From the NCBI GenBank assembly GCA_050297015.1, contig JBNKRZ010000037.1:1-64000 (forward strand): DNA of 64,000 nt. The letters are read 5' to 3'. Positions 7,945-16,870 of this stretch are shown here, one piece after another (position 1 is the first letter of the stretch; every line of letters begins with the position of its first letter). The translations under genes and the position numbers were made by a program. The DNA comes from JACKJA01 sp050297015. Lineage in GTDB: Bacteria > Pseudomonadota > Alphaproteobacteria > Micavibrionales > Micavibrionaceae. Under the pieces are notes generated by a model that was not told the DNA's origin, ran no database searches, and saw only the letters and a program-made list of their open reading frames with translations.

Positions 7945-9747
7945 ATGAAACAAAACAACGAAGCCGCCACTCGGAAAGAAAAAAAACATACATCACATAT
8001 AGACCCGCCCCTCTTAGGACAAATCATGGCCGATGTTTCCCGGCATACACGGCCGCTTTTGCAAGAACTGTACGAAAAATACAGCGTGCCCCTAAACACC
8101 CCCGCCGACCCCCTAAACATAAAGGATGCTTACGCTACTTTTCTAACCCAGATTATGAGCGACCCGCAAAAACTTGCCGAAACACAGATGCATTTCTGGC
8201 AAAACTGGACGGCTCTCTGGCAAGAAAGCGCCAAAAAGTTTATCGGCGAACCGGGGAAAACGCTTTATGCCCCACAGAAAGACGACCGCCGTTTCAAAGC
8301 CCCAGCGTGGCAGGAAAGTGCCCTATTCGATTTCATTAAACAATCTTATCTGCTAACCGGGAAGTACATCACCGACATGGTGGGTCAAACCGAAGGACTG
8401 GACGACGACACGCGTATGAGGCTCGATTTTTACACACAACAATTTGTTGACGCGATCGCTCCTACGAATTTTTTACTGACGAACCCGGAAGTTTTGCAGG
8501 AAACCATAGATTCTCACGGTGATAATCTGGTACGCGGCTTAAAAAACCTTTTGGATGATTTGGAGCGCGGCCAAGGGAATTTATCAATTTCCACCACAGA
8601 TTATGAAGCCTTCGCCGTCGGCCAGAATCTAGCATCGACACCGGGACGCGTTATCTACCGTAATGAGCTTATAGAATTGATCCAGTATGAACCGCTGACA
8701 GAGAAAGTCTATAAACGCCCTCTTCTGGTCGTACCGCCATGGATTAACAAATATTACATCCTCGATTTAAAACCGGAGAATTCTCTTATCCGCTGGGCTG
8801 TTGAGCAAGGCCATACGGTCTTCACAATCTCATGGGTCAACCCTGATAAAAAGCTCGCCGAAAAGCAATTTGAAGACTACATGACCGACGGCGTTTTGGC
8901 CGCGCTGACACAAATAGAAAAAGCCACCGGAGAACCCGACTGCAACGCATTGGGCTATTGCCTGGGCGGAACGCTCCTCTCCATGACGCTGGCATGGTTA
9001 GCCGCCAAAGGCGAAGACAATAAAATCGCTTCGGCCACTTTTTTGACCACTCTAATCGACTTTAAAAATTCCGGCATGTTGCGCCTGTTCATGGATAAAA
9101 ATCAGCTCGCCCTTCTTGACCGGGAAATGGCTGAAAAGGGCGTATTCCCCGGAAAAGAGCTTAGACGCACCTTTGCGCTACTGCGGGCCAATGACATGAT
9201 CTGGTCGTTTGTTATTAACAACTATCTGATGGGACGGGAGCCTTTCCCCTTCGATCTTTTGTACTGGAACGATGATTCAACCAACATGCCCGCGGCCATG
9301 CACAGTTTCTACTTGCATAAATGCTATGATGAAAACCTGCTGCCCGTGCCGGGCGGTGTGGAGATGAAAGGCGTGCCTATTGATATGGGCAAAGTCAAAA
9401 CGCCCGCCTATTTCCTTTCAACGAAGGAGGATCACATCGCACCGTGGATCGCCACTTACGAAGGAACACAGCTCATGAAAGGGCCGATCACCTTTACACT
9501 GGCGGCGTCCGGGCATGTCGCGGGCGTTATCAACCCACCCGTTAAAAACAAATATTGCTTCTGGAGCGCCAAGAAAAACCCCGCCACGCCGGATCAATGG
9601 CTCGAAAACGCACGGGTCACTGAAGGGTCATGGTGGCCACACTGGAACAAATGGCTTGTGGATTATGCTGGGGATAAAGTGCCCGCCCGCAAGCCGGATA
9701 AGGGCTTATGCGCGGCGCCGGGAACCTATGTCAAAATGAAGGGGTAG
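7945..9747 (+). CDS. phaC: Class I polyhydroxyalkanoate synthase
   Basis: Polymerises 3-hydroxyacyl-CoA into polyhydroxyalkanoate on cytoplasmic granules. The 600-residue length and amino-terminal domain (about 50-230, with DPLNIKDAYATF) fit class I enzymes. The alpha/beta hydrolase core carries the synthase box GYCLGG with catalytic Cys339, Asp496 in STKEDHIAPW and His524 in SGHVAG. The start is uncertain: ATG 7945 has a weak upstream site, while ATG 8026 is preceded by TTAGGA at good spacing and would give 573 residues. It is alone on its strand, far from the phaB-phaA locus at 53-55 kb, so its monomer supply and regulator are encoded elsewhere in the window. Confidence 0.95.
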   Translation: MKQNNEAATRKEKKHTSHIDPPLLGQIMADVSRHTRPLLQELYEKYSVPLNTPADPLNIKDAYATFLTQIMSDPQKLAETQMHFWQNWTALWQESAKKFIGEPGKTLYAPQKDDRRFKAPAWQESALFDFIKQSYLLTGKYITDMVGQTEGLDDDTRMRLDFYTQQFVDAIAPTNFLLTNPEVLQETIDSHGDNLVRGLKNLLDDLERGQGNLSISTTDYEAFAVGQNLASTPGRVIYRNELIELIQYEPLTEKVYKRPLLVVPPWINKYYILDLKPENSLIRWAVEQGHTVFTISWVNPDKKLAEKQFEDYMTDGVLAALTQIEKATGEPDCNALGYCLGGTLLSMTLAWLAAKGEDNKIASATFLTTLIDFKNSGMLRLFMDKNQLALLDREMAEKGVFPGKELRRTFALLRANDMIWSFVINNYLMGREPFPFDLLYWNDDSTNMPAAMHSFYLHKCYDENLLPVPGGVEMKGVPIDMGKVKTPAYFLSTKEDHIAPWIATYEGTQLMKGPITFTLAASGHVAGVINPPVKNKYCFWSAKKNPATPDQWLENARVTEGSWWPHWNKWLVDYAGDKVPARKPDKGLCAAPGTYVKMKG

Positions 9748-9766
9748 AACCGTTATTTAAAGATGA

Positions 9767-10111
9767 TTAAGAAACAGTCATCCTATCGTAAACTGTCTGC
9801 CTCATACCGCACGCCGATAGATGCGCTGGCGTGTGATCTTCCGTACGTTTTAAAACAGATTCAACGCAATGAGAAGCTGTTAAAAAATTTCCCACAGCCA
9901 AAAGGTCATCCACAGCCTCTTCCCACCTGTCCCACAAGACAACGTCATTAGGATTTCTAACAAGCTCATTACTCAAAAAATTGGCCGCCTCTTTATACTG
10001 TCCGCCCATGGAGAGAGTGTTAGCCCGCTCAAAAATCGCTGAAACATCCTTATCGGTTTTCGGTTCTTGAGTTTCCGATTGCACAACAGCCTTAAGCATC
10101 TTATCCGTCAT
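9767..10111 (-). CDS. Small unknown protein, possibly TPR-like
   Basis: A 114-residue soluble protein I do not recognise. The middle (about 25-100) looks like three or four short amphipathic helices with the spacing of tetratricopeptide repeats (ANTLSMGGQYKEAANFL, then RNPNDVVLWDRW), suggesting a small protein-interaction scaffold; this is inference from pattern only. ATG at 10111 is preferred because AAGGGTG precedes it; a GTG at 10120 would add three residues. It ends 19 bases after the phaC stop, tail to tail with it. A phasin role is possible from position but nothing in the sequence supports it. Confidence 0.6.
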   Translation of the reverse strand: MTDKMLKAVVQSETQEPKTDKDVSAIFERANTLSMGGQYKEAANFLSNELVRNPNDVVLWDRWEEAVDDLLAVGNFLTASHCVESVLKRTEDHTPAHLSACGMRQTVYDRMTVS

Positions 10112-10173
10112 TTTTAACACCCTTTTTATTTTATTATGCGCCTTTATAGCATCATCTTATGAATTATGCAAAA

Positions 10174-10686
10174 TTAACGGTATTCCGCAGCCAGGCGCAC
10201 ATAATGCCCGGCGGACCACTGAATATAGTCCAGCTCCTCTTGCGTGAGGTCGCGCATATATTGAGCCGGCCTCCCCGCCCAGAGCTGCCCCGCCGGCACC
10301 CGTTTACCGGGCGTTAAGAGAGCCCCGGCGGCCAGCATCCCGTTACTTTCGATCACACAGCCATCCATAACGCACGCCTGCATCCCGACAAAGCCGAAAT
10401 CCTCGATCGTACAAGCATGAAGGATCGCCGCATGCCCGACCGTCACGTCATCACCGATATAGGTGCCGTCCCCCTTATAGGTGCAATGGATCACCGAGCC
10501 GTCCTGAATATTGGTTCGCGCACCAATCCGCACTTCATTGACATCGCCACGAATAGCGCAGGAAAACCATATGCCGCTCTCCGCGCCGATTTCCACATCC
10601 CCCGCCACTGCGGCATTCGGCGCAATAAAGGCACTCTCGTGGATCAGCGGCATTTTGTCTTTATAGGGAAGAATAAATCCAGTCAT
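10174..10686 (-). CDS. Gamma-carbonic anhydrase family protein
   Basis: A 170-residue left-handed beta-helix protein made of hexapeptide repeats, of the YrdA/PaaY/CaiE group. The three metal-ligand histidines are at 67 (IHCTYKG), 85 (VTVGHAA) and 90 (ILHAC), the usual gamma-carbonic anhydrase arrangement, so a zinc- or iron-bound trimer is expected. Many family members show weak or no CO2 hydration and some are acyl transferases, so the substrate cannot be read from the sequence. It follows rpsI on the same strand with a terminator between them, so it is probably transcribed separately. Confidence 0.9.
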   Translation of the reverse strand: MTGFILPYKDKMPLIHESAFIAPNAAVAGDVEIGAESGIWFSCAIRGDVNEVRIGARTNIQDGSVIHCTYKGDGTYIGDDVTVGHAAILHACTIEDFGFVGMQACVMDGCVIESNGMLAAGALLTPGKRVPAGQLWAGRPAQYMRDLTQEELDYIQWSAGHYVRLAAEYR

Positions 10687-10704
10687 AAAAACACCCTAAA
10701 CAAA

Positions 10705-10729
10705 AAGCGCCCTGAAAACCAGAGCGCTT
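10705..10729 (-). terminator. Rho-independent terminator after rpsI
   Basis: Read on the minus strand: AAGCGC, one mismatch, CTG, a five-base loop, CAG, one mismatch, GCGCTT, followed by a T-rich run. It sits about 40 bases beyond the rpsI stop and ends the rplM-rpsI transcript. Confidence 0.85.
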
Positions 10730-10770
10730 CTCGCAAATAAATTATCGCACAGATAAAACGAAGAGTTTTA

Positions 10771-11277
10771 TTAGCGTTTCGCCCACTGTTTGGAACGACG
10801 CGCTTTATGCTTACCGATTTTCTTCCGTTCAACCATACGGGCATCACGGGTCAGCATACCGGCTTTCTTCAGAGCCGGACGCAATTCCGGTTCGAAGTTT
10901 TCCAGAGCGCGGGAAATCCCGTGGCGTACGGCACCGGCTTGACCGGACAGCCCGCCACCTTTCACGGTGCAGACAACATCGAACTGGCCGACGCGGTTCG
11001 TAATAAGGAACGGCTGGTTCAGCACCAGACGTTGGGTCTGACGGGCAAAGTAAATCGTTTGGTCACGGCCGTTAACCGTCACGGAGCCTTTACCCGGCTT
11101 GATCCATACACGGGCGCAAGCATCTTTCCGGCGACCCGTTGCATAAGCACGTCCTTGAGCGTCAATCTTCTTTTCACGCACGATTTTTTCTTCCTGCGGC
11201 GCTGCGACATTGCTTTCCGTTTCACCGGCAGCAACAGCTTCACCCAGATCTTTCAAATCTTTTACAGCTTCGGTCAT
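10771..11277 (-). CDS. rpsI: 30S ribosomal protein S9
   Basis: Small-subunit protein whose carboxy-terminal tail reaches the P-site tRNA. The conserved core runs from about residue 45 (YATGRRKDACARVWIKPG) to the end, closing with the typical KARRSKQWAKR where most bacteria have the related KARRxxQFSKR. The first 40 or so residues form an acidic, Ala/Glu-rich extension not found in the Escherichia coli protein; such extensions occur in some alphaproteobacteria. It starts five bases after the rplM stop, the standard rplM-rpsI operon. Confidence 0.97.
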   Translation of the reverse strand: MTEAVKDLKDLGEAVAAGETESNVAAPQEEKIVREKKIDAQGRAYATGRRKDACARVWIKPGKGSVTVNGRDQTIYFARQTQRLVLNQPFLITNRVGQFDVVCTVKGGGLSGQAGAVRHGISRALENFEPELRPALKKAGMLTRDARMVERKKIGKHKARRSKQWAKR

Positions 11278-11282
11278 ATCTC

Positions 11283-11744
11283 TTAGCCTCTCTTATTCTT
11301 TGGGTTCATTGCGGCAATATCCAGAACTTCCGGCTTTTGTGCTTCATGCGGATGTTCGGCGCCGGCATAAACGCGCAGATTTTTGAAAATCTGGCTACCG
11401 AGGACACTTTTCGGCAACATACGCTCGACAGCTTTTTGAACAACGCGCTCCGGGTGGTTACCGTCAAGAATCGCGCCTTTAGAGCGTTCCTTAATCCCAC
11501 CGGGATAGCCTGTGTGCCAATAGAAAATATCGTTGTTACGCTTGTTACCCGTCAGGCGTACCTTGTCGGCGTTAATTACAATCACGTTATCGCCACAGTC
11601 GATATGGGGCGTAAAGATCGGCTTATGCTTACCGCGCAGGCGTGAAGCCACAACACTGGCAAGACGGCCGAGCACAACACCTTCAGCATCAACGATAACC
11701 CACTTTTTATCAACCTCGGAAGGTTTTGCGGAATAGGTTTTCAT
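11283..11744 (-). CDS. rplM: 50S ribosomal protein L13
   Basis: Early-assembling large-subunit protein. The family start pattern MKTYSAKP and the signatures WVIVDAEG, GRLAS, HIDCGDNVIVINADK and RMLPKS are present. The open frame continues upstream to a GTG at 11780, but ATG at 11744, preceded by AAGGA, matches the normal length (153 residues). It is first gene of the rplM-rpsI operon. The 159 bases upstream, up to cutA, must contain the promoter; no S-protein operator structure was recognised there. Confidence 0.96.
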   Translation of the reverse strand: MKTYSAKPSEVDKKWVIVDAEGVVLGRLASVVASRLRGKHKPIFTPHIDCGDNVIVINADKVRLTGNKRNNDIFYWHTGYPGGIKERSKGAILDGNHPERVVQKAVERMLPKSVLGSQIFKNLRVYAGAEHPHEAQKPEVLDIAAMNPKNKRG

Positions 11745-11903
11745 GTCTTTGTTTTCCTTGTATTTCAATCGCGCCACCACGGCCCTTTTTCATGAATGAA
11801 AGCGGTTATGCGGGAATTGAACAGCCCTGTCAACAAAAAAGATGTAACATAAAGATTTTTGCTTTAAAATCAAAATGTTAGATTAACGGTACAATAATAC
11901 CGC

Positions 11904-12233
11904 CTATTTAGCCGATTGTGTTTCCTCAAAAATCCAGTCCATATAAGGCTTATGCCCGTCCGTAATGGGCAAGGCAACAATGCACGGGCAATCATAACTA
12001 TGCAATTCACAAACGGCCGCCCGCACCTGTTCAAATAATACGGCGCGGGTTTTCACAATCATCACAACCTCTTCATCGCTCTGGATTTCACCGTCCCACC
12101 AATAAAGCGCCTTGTGCGGGGACATGATATTCGCGCACGCCACCAAGCGCTTTTCCAGTAATGTACGGGCAATTGTTTCCGCCTCATTAGCTGTGGCCAC
12201 TGTCATATACACAAAAATCAGGTCACTATTCAT
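11904..12233 (-). CDS. cutA: Divalent-cation tolerance protein CutA
   Basis: A 109-residue ferredoxin-like-fold protein expected to form a PII-like trimer; linked by family to copper tolerance, although its molecular role is unsettled. Landmarks are ANEAETIARTLLEKRLVACANI (key Cys in the VACAN stretch), YWWDGEIQ and the closing YMDWIFEET. Its ATG overlaps the stop of the upstream aminopeptidase gene by four bases, so the two are translationally coupled. Confidence 0.93.
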   Translation of the reverse strand: MNSDLIFVYMTVATANEAETIARTLLEKRLVACANIMSPHKALYWWDGEIQSDEEVVMIVKTRAVLFEQVRAAVCELHSYDCPCIVALPITDGHKPYMDWIFEETQSAK

Positions 12234-13183
12234 GCCTTAGGCTCCATCCATTCATCCGTAATTTCAACAAGTCTCGCCGCTATATTAGGCTCGCGCATAG
12301 TATGCCCCGTCTTATCGAGCACATGCAAGCAGCTGCCCGGAAAAGCCTCATGCAATTCAAAAGCGTTGCGGACCGGGCAAATCAGATCATAGCGCCCGTG
12401 AATAATCTCACAAGGAATATGAGAAAGCGCCTTCACGCCCTCTAAAATCCGGGCTTTGTTTTCATCACGATAATAATGATGAACAAAGTGAAAGAAATTT
12501 TTACACAGCGGTATTGATTTTTCCGGCTCACGTTCGATTTCTTCTATACGCTCATGGTTGATATCAAAGTTCAAGATCGCCGTATCCCATATGGTAAAAC
12601 GCTTAACGGCCTCTAAAACTTCTTCTTCACTTCCGCTTTCCATGATCTCATAATAGGCTTCCGCCAGACCGCCTTTGCGTTTATCCAGAGGAATCAAATC
12701 ACGGTAGGGCGCAAACCAGTCTGGCATGATCTCACTGGCACCGCCTTCCTCTGTCAACCAACTGACCCCCGTTTTATCGGCAAAAAAGATGCCCGATAAA
12801 ATCAGAGCCTTCACAGTTTGGGAATATTTAATCGCGTAAAGCAATGCCAGCGTCGACCCCCATGAGCCCCCCGTAATAATCCATCGCTCTATAGACAGAT
12901 GATTCCTTAACCGTTCCAGATCTTCCACCAAGATATCCGGTGAATTGTTTTTTGTTTCCGCAAACGGCGCGCTTTTCCCACAGGCGCGCTGATCAAAAAT
13001 GATAATCCGGTAATAATCGGGATCAAAAAAGCGCCGCATATCCGGGTGCGAGCCGCCCCCCGGCCCGCCATGTAGAAAAACAACCGGCTGACCACCAGGG
13101 TTACCGGATTGCTCGACATATAGCTCATGCCCGTCACCTACCGGCAACATTTCCGTTTTATAAGGAGAAATAGGAGGATACAT
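12230..13183 (-). CDS. pip: Prolyl aminopeptidase (proline iminopeptidase)
   Basis: Releases amino-terminal proline from peptides; an S33-family alpha/beta hydrolase of the cytoplasm. The 317-residue protein shows HGGPGGG at the oxyanion hole (38-44), DQRACGKS at 64-71, the nucleophile Ser107 in GGSWGS, and the catalytic His in DKTGHTMREP near 299. The cap region between is of the usual size. AGAGGT lies upstream of the start. It is co-translated with cutA downstream; tRNA-Pro lies 20 bases upstream on the same strand. Confidence 0.94.
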   Translation of the reverse strand: MYPPISPYKTEMLPVGDGHELYVEQSGNPGGQPVVFLHGGPGGGSHPDMRRFFDPDYYRIIIFDQRACGKSAPFAETKNNSPDILVEDLERLRNHLSIERWIITGGSWGSTLALLYAIKYSQTVKALILSGIFFADKTGVSWLTEEGGASEIMPDWFAPYRDLIPLDKRKGGLAEAYYEIMESGSEEEVLEAVKRFTIWDTAILNFDINHERIEEIEREPEKSIPLCKNFFHFVHHYYRDENKARILEGVKALSHIPCEIIHGRYDLICPVRNAFELHEAFPGSCLHVLDKTGHTMREPNIAARLVEITDEWMEPKA

Positions 13184-13202
13184 ATAAAACCTCTACGCGA
13201 AA

Positions 13203-13279
13203 TGGTCGGGACGACAGGATTTGAACCTGCGACCCCTTGCACCCCATGCAAGTGCGCTACCAGACTGCGCCACGTCCCG
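13203..13279 (-). tRNA. tRNA-Pro (GGG)
   Basis: Read on the minus strand: a seven-pair acceptor stem CGGGACG/CGTCCCG, discriminator A and encoded CCA (13203-13205). The D arm is GCGCAGTCTGGTAGCGC, the anticodon stem CTTGC/GCAAG holds the seven-base loop ATGGGGT (anticodon GGG), and the T loop is GTTCAAAT. Total length 77. Its place between merR and downstream genes matches the usual alphaproteobacterial neighbourhood of ihfA-merR. No integration scar or duplicated tRNA end was seen. Confidence 0.97.
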
Positions 13280-13336
13280 ACTAGTGGATGGTTTTATATG
13301 ATTTTGTTCGGCAAAGCAAACACGAAAAGTGATTAA

Positions 13337-13840
13337 TCACTCACCCGCCAATACGCTGCGGATTTCTTTCAAATCACCGAGCAGACCCTGCAAAAGCTGG
13401 CGTTGACGAGGCGTCAAACCGCTTTGTTGCGCTTGCACTGGTGCCTGTTGCGTTGCGGCGAAAGTCTCATTAGCCGCCGCCATCGGCTTTTTCGCACCAT
13501 CGAGAATCTGGGATTTCCCTTGTTCTTTCAGGAGCTTTTGTACGCCCTTGATCGTGTAGCCTTCTGTATAGAGGAGCTCATGAATACGCTTGAGCAGTGC
13601 GACATCCTCCGGACGGTAATAGCGCCGTCCGCCACCGCGTTTCAGCGGTTTAACATGTGAAAACTTGGTTTCCCAAAAGCGCAAGACATGCTGCTGCACA
13701 CCCAATTCTTCGGCAACTTCACTGATCGTCCGAAAAGCACCGGCCGCTTTACCGGAACGCCCAGAAGAAACAACCGTTTCCTTTTGCGCCGTCGTTCCGT
13801 TTTCTTCGTAATTCACTCGTTGCGCTTGCGTAACACTCAT
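13337..13840 (-). CDS. MerR-family transcriptional regulator next to ihfA
   Basis: A 167-residue DNA-binding protein. A winged-helix MerR domain lies at about 36-105 (ISEVAEELGVQQHVLRFWET, then RRYYRPEDV), preceded by a polar 35-residue extension and followed by a Gln/Ala-rich tail. The absence of a cysteine-based metal site makes it unlike the mercury or copper sensors. This gene type is a regular neighbour of ihfA in alphaproteobacteria; its targets are not known to me. It is probably transcribed with ihfA, 65 bases upstream, and tRNA-Pro follows. Confidence 0.9.
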   Translation of the reverse strand: MSVTQAQRVNYEENGTTAQKETVVSSGRSGKAAGAFRTISEVAEELGVQQHVLRFWETKFSHVKPLKRGGGRRYYRPEDVALLKRIHELLYTEGYTIKGVQKLLKEQGKSQILDGAKKPMAAANETFAATQQAPVQAQQSGLTPRQRQLLQGLLGDLKEIRSVLAGE

Positions 13841-13905
13841 AACAGAGCCCCCACTTTCACTCTTCTTACCATTAAAATTAAAACAAACGGACCGTCAGAA
13901 CCGGG

Positions 13906-14202
13906 CTACTCCCCACGGTTAACGCGATCCTTCAAAATGTGAGAGGCCCGGAACACCAGAACCTTACGCGGCGAGATCGGCACCTCTACGCCCGTTTTGG
14001 GATTACGGCCAATCCGCTCCCCTTTCTCACGAACAGAAAAACTGCCAAAGGAGGAAATTTTGACGTTATCCCCGGCGATCAGCGCCTCAGAAACCTCATC
14101 AATTACCGCCTCCACCAAATCGGCAGATTCGTTGCGGGAAAGCCCTACTTCTTCGTATATTGCTTCCGCCAAATCAGCCCTCGTAATTGTACGACCAGAC
14201 AT
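13906..14202 (-). CDS. ihfA: Integration host factor subunit alpha
   Basis: A 98-residue nucleoid protein that forms a heterodimer with IhfB and bends DNA sharply. The HU/IHF signature is present: ITRADLAEAIYEEVGLSRNE at the start, GDNVKISSFGSF, and the beta-arm motif GRNPKTGVEVPI with the intercalating proline. GAGGGAAGT precedes the ATG. It follows fabH by 168 bases and precedes the MerR gene, a gene order shared by many alphaproteobacteria. Confidence 0.95.
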   Translation of the reverse strand: MSGRTITRADLAEAIYEEVGLSRNESADLVEAVIDEVSEALIAGDNVKISSFGSFSVREKGERIGRNPKTGVEVPISPRKVLVFRASHILKDRVNRGE

Positions 14203-14370
14203 ACTTCCCTCGTTTTCGTCATTAGGTATAGCCGGACCTTAGCGCCTTGTTTAAAACGCGTCAACTTTTGCCGCCAACAAGTCACAAAAAAAATGTGGAC
14301 ATTCAAAGGGTAACGCAAAAGAGTTAAGGTTGCATTGTTTCGAATATATGCCGCCGTTTCCCGGCGACGG

Positions 14371-15345
14371 CTAAAAACGAACCAGCGCCGCCCCCCACGT
14401 CAAACCAGCCCCCAGCGCTTCCAGCAACAAAAGCTCTCCCCGCTTTATATCGCCACACTCGACGGCCTCGGCCAGCGCCAAGGGAATCGAGGCGGCTGAA
14501 GTATTGCCGTGCCGGTCAACCGTCACAACAACCCTATCCATGGGCATATGCAGCTTTTTGGCCGTCGCCTCAATAATGCGGATATTAGCCTGATGCGGGA
14601 CCAGCCAGTCAATATCGCTATCCTGAATGCCATTATGATCCAGTACCTCGCCCACAATATCGGCCATATATTGCACGGCGTTCTTAAAAACTTCGCGCCC
14701 TTCCATAACGATATGCCCGCTCTCCCCGGTGGAAGACGGCCCACCATTGGTATAGAGCAAATCTTTCTGTTTCCCGTTTGCATACAAGTGAGTCGACAAA
14801 ACACCGCGATCGTCAAGCGTGCCTGCGCCGCTTTCATCAGCCTCCACCACGACAGCCCCCGCGCCATCACCGAAAAGAACGCAAGTCGTCCGGTCTTCCC
14901 AATTCAAAAGCGCTGACATTTTTTCTGCCCCAATCACCAGCATCCGCCGTGCCTGAGCGTTCCGAACAAACATATCAGCCACACTCAGCGCATACACAAA
15001 ACCAGAACACACGGCCTGCACATCAAAAGCCACGCAAGGCACAATCCCTAACGCGGCCTGCACATGAACGGCCACAGAAGGAAACGTCTTATCCGGCGTA
15101 GTCGTCGCGACAATAATCCCGTCAATATCGGCAGGCGTGTAGCCCCCCTTTTGCAAAGCATCGCGCGCCGCGGCAACCGCCATATCCGAAGTCGTTTCAT
15201 CATCGGCCGCCACCCGGCGCTCCTTTATACCGGAACGCTGGACAATCCATTCATCGGATGTCTCTACGATCTTTTCCAGATCGGCATTGGTCACAATTTT
15301 TTCCGGCAAATACTTACCGCAAGAAGCAATAACAGTGCGAATCAT
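14371..15345 (-). CDS. fabH: 3-oxoacyl-ACP synthase III
   Basis: Starts fatty-acid synthesis by condensing acetyl-CoA with malonyl-ACP. The 324-residue thiolase-fold protein has the catalytic triad Cys113 (AVCSGF), His251 (VPHQAN) and Asn281 (GNTSAAS). The start codon overlaps the plsX stop (ATGA), so the two are translationally coupled, linking the first acylation step of phospholipid synthesis to chain initiation. There are 168 bases before ihfA in which a terminator or new promoter could lie; none is obvious. Confidence 0.97.
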   Translation of the reverse strand: MIRTVIASCGKYLPEKIVTNADLEKIVETSDEWIVQRSGIKERRVAADDETTSDMAVAAARDALQKGGYTPADIDGIIVATTTPDKTFPSVAVHVQAALGIVPCVAFDVQAVCSGFVYALSVADMFVRNAQARRMLVIGAEKMSALLNWEDRTTCVLFGDGAGAVVVEADESGAGTLDDRGVLSTHLYANGKQKDLLYTNGGPSSTGESGHIVMEGREVFKNAVQYMADIVGEVLDHNGIQDSDIDWLVPHQANIRIIEATAKKLHMPMDRVVVTVDRHGNTSAASIPLALAEAVECGDIKRGELLLLEALGAGLTWGAALVRF

Positions 15346-16406
15346 GAATGGGCCTCCACCGTATGGTGCGCCGAGACAAATGATTCCTGCTCCATTACCA
15401 AGGCTATTTCCTTAGCTACACGCTCGTTATAACCTTCCTCGACCAGATTCGCCGCGACCAAAATGGCGCGAGAAAAGCCATAGGCATCCATACCGCCGTG
15501 GCTCTTAACGCAAATACCGTTCAGCCCTAAAAACATCCCGCCATTATAAAAACGCGGATCGACGCGCTGCTTCATCCGTTTCAATGCGCGGGAAGCCAGC
15601 AAAGCACCCAGAATAGCAAACGGTGTTGACTTAAAGGCGTTACGCAGAAAATGACGGGTCAAACTGCCTACACCTTCGGCAACTTTCAAAGCCACATTCC
15701 CGGTAAAGCCGTCAGTGACAACCACATCAACCGTTCCTTTGGTAATGTCGTTACCCTCTACAAAGCCGTGATAACGGCCGGGAAATTTAATGTGAGAGAG
15801 GATCGCCGCCGCACCGCGCAGCTCGTCATGCCCCTTCATATCCTCCGTACCGATATTCAACAGGCCCACGGACGGCGTTTCTATACCCTTAACCGCCCGC
15901 GCATAAAGCGCGCCCAGAACGGAAAACTGAACCAGCATTTCCTCATCGCAGCTCAAATTCGCGCCCAGATCAAGCATCACCGTATCGGATGTTTCTGTCG
16001 GAAAGACACTAGCAATGGCCGGACGGTGAATGCCGGGCAAGCATTTAAGAACCATTTTGGAAAGCGCCATAAGCGCCCCGGTGTTCCCTGCGGAGACTAT
16101 GCTCTGCGCCTCTCCGTTTTTCAGTGCCTCTATGGCCAGTCGCATAGAGGTATCCTTACTATTCCGAACAGCCAGAGAGGGTTTATCCTCACCGGAGATT
16201 TTCTTATCGGTATGGTGAATGCGCGCAACATCTTTCAATGTAGGCTCTTTATCCAGATAAGAACGGATTTGCGATTCGTCGCCATAAAAAATAAAGTTTA
16301 CGCGCGCCCCCAATTCCTTCAAAGCCAACGCTGCCGCCGGCACAACAACGGAAGGGCCAAAATCCCCTCCCATGGCGTCTAGCGCTATGACTTGTTGTTG
16401 AGACAT
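15342..16406 (-). CDS. plsX: Phosphate acyltransferase PlsX
   Basis: Makes acyl-phosphate from acyl-ACP for phospholipid synthesis, at the membrane surface. Family motifs ALDAMGGDFGP, SAGNTGALMA, DLGAN and GTVDVVVTDGFTGN are intact in 354 residues. The frame also offers a TTG one codon upstream (16409), but ATG 16406 with AGAGGA upstream is the natural start. Normally rpmF lies immediately before plsX; here a 197-base gap with a palindromic element separates them. Confidence 0.97.
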   Translation of the reverse strand: MSQQQVIALDAMGGDFGPSVVVPAAALALKELGARVNFIFYGDESQIRSYLDKEPTLKDVARIHHTDKKISGEDKPSLAVRNSKDTSMRLAIEALKNGEAQSIVSAGNTGALMALSKMVLKCLPGIHRPAIASVFPTETSDTVMLDLGANLSCDEEMLVQFSVLGALYARAVKGIETPSVGLLNIGTEDMKGHDELRGAAAILSHIKFPGRYHGFVEGNDITKGTVDVVVTDGFTGNVALKVAEGVGSLTRHFLRNAFKSTPFAILGALLASRALKRMKQRVDPRFYNGGMFLGLNGICVKSHGGMDAYGFSRAILVAANLVEEGYNERVAKEIALVMEQESFVSAHHTVEAHS

Positions 16407-16514
16407 CAAAGAAATCCTCTCTCCAGAATCAAAAATTCCGCGTTACGATATCTCAAAAAGAGGCAACGCGGAACCCTTTGATTTGTTTGAACCGCCAAAT
16501 CTGAAGCGGTCGGC

Positions 16515-16592
16515 GTTTAGGTTGAATGAGGAACGAGGAGCGAAGCGTAGTCAAATCTACGTGAGCGGCAAGTAACGCGAGTCAACCTGAAC
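16515..16592. repeat. Palindromic intergenic element, copy 2
   Basis: An outer stem (16515-16525 against 16582-16592, one mismatch) encloses a core GAGGAGCGAAGCGTAG, six bases, CTACGTGAGCGGCAAGTAACG. The five-pair CGTAG/CTACG hairpin is at the apex. The same core recurs at 48064-48108. The surrounding 16407-16603 stretch between rpmF and plsX contains nothing else I recognise. Confidence 0.8.
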
Positions 16593-16603
16593 GATAGGCG
16601 ATT

Positions 16604-16783
16604 CTAATCGCGCTCTTCCAGAACCTGACGGCCTTTATACATGCCGGTTTTCAGGTCGATGTGGTGACGACGTACCGGCTCACCCGTATTCTGATCTTCA
16701 ACCCAGTTAACGGTAGCCAGCGCATCGTGAGAGCGACGCATGCCGCGCTTTGATTTTGTTGTTTTTCTTTTAGGAACAGCCAT
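16604..16783 (-). CDS. rpmF: 50S ribosomal protein L32
   Basis: A 59-residue large-subunit protein beginning MAVPKRKTTKSKRGMRRSHD, the universal L32 start, and ending in LEERD. It lacks the CxxC zinc motifs, so it is the zinc-independent form usual in proteobacteria. Small basic genes of this size are easily missed; the identity here is clear from the amino-terminal signature. It lies between yceD and plsX, but with an extra unknown gene on the yceD side and a palindromic repeat on the plsX side. Confidence 0.97.
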   Translation of the reverse strand: MAVPKRKTTKSKRGMRRSHDALATVNWVEDQNTGEPVRRHHIDLKTGMYKGRQVLEERD

Positions 16784-16870
16784 TTTTCAAAATCCTGCTT
16801 ATCTTCATTTAAATCCGAGGGACACCTGATAAAGGATTTTTCGCCCCGGCGCAAGGAAAAACTTTACCTT

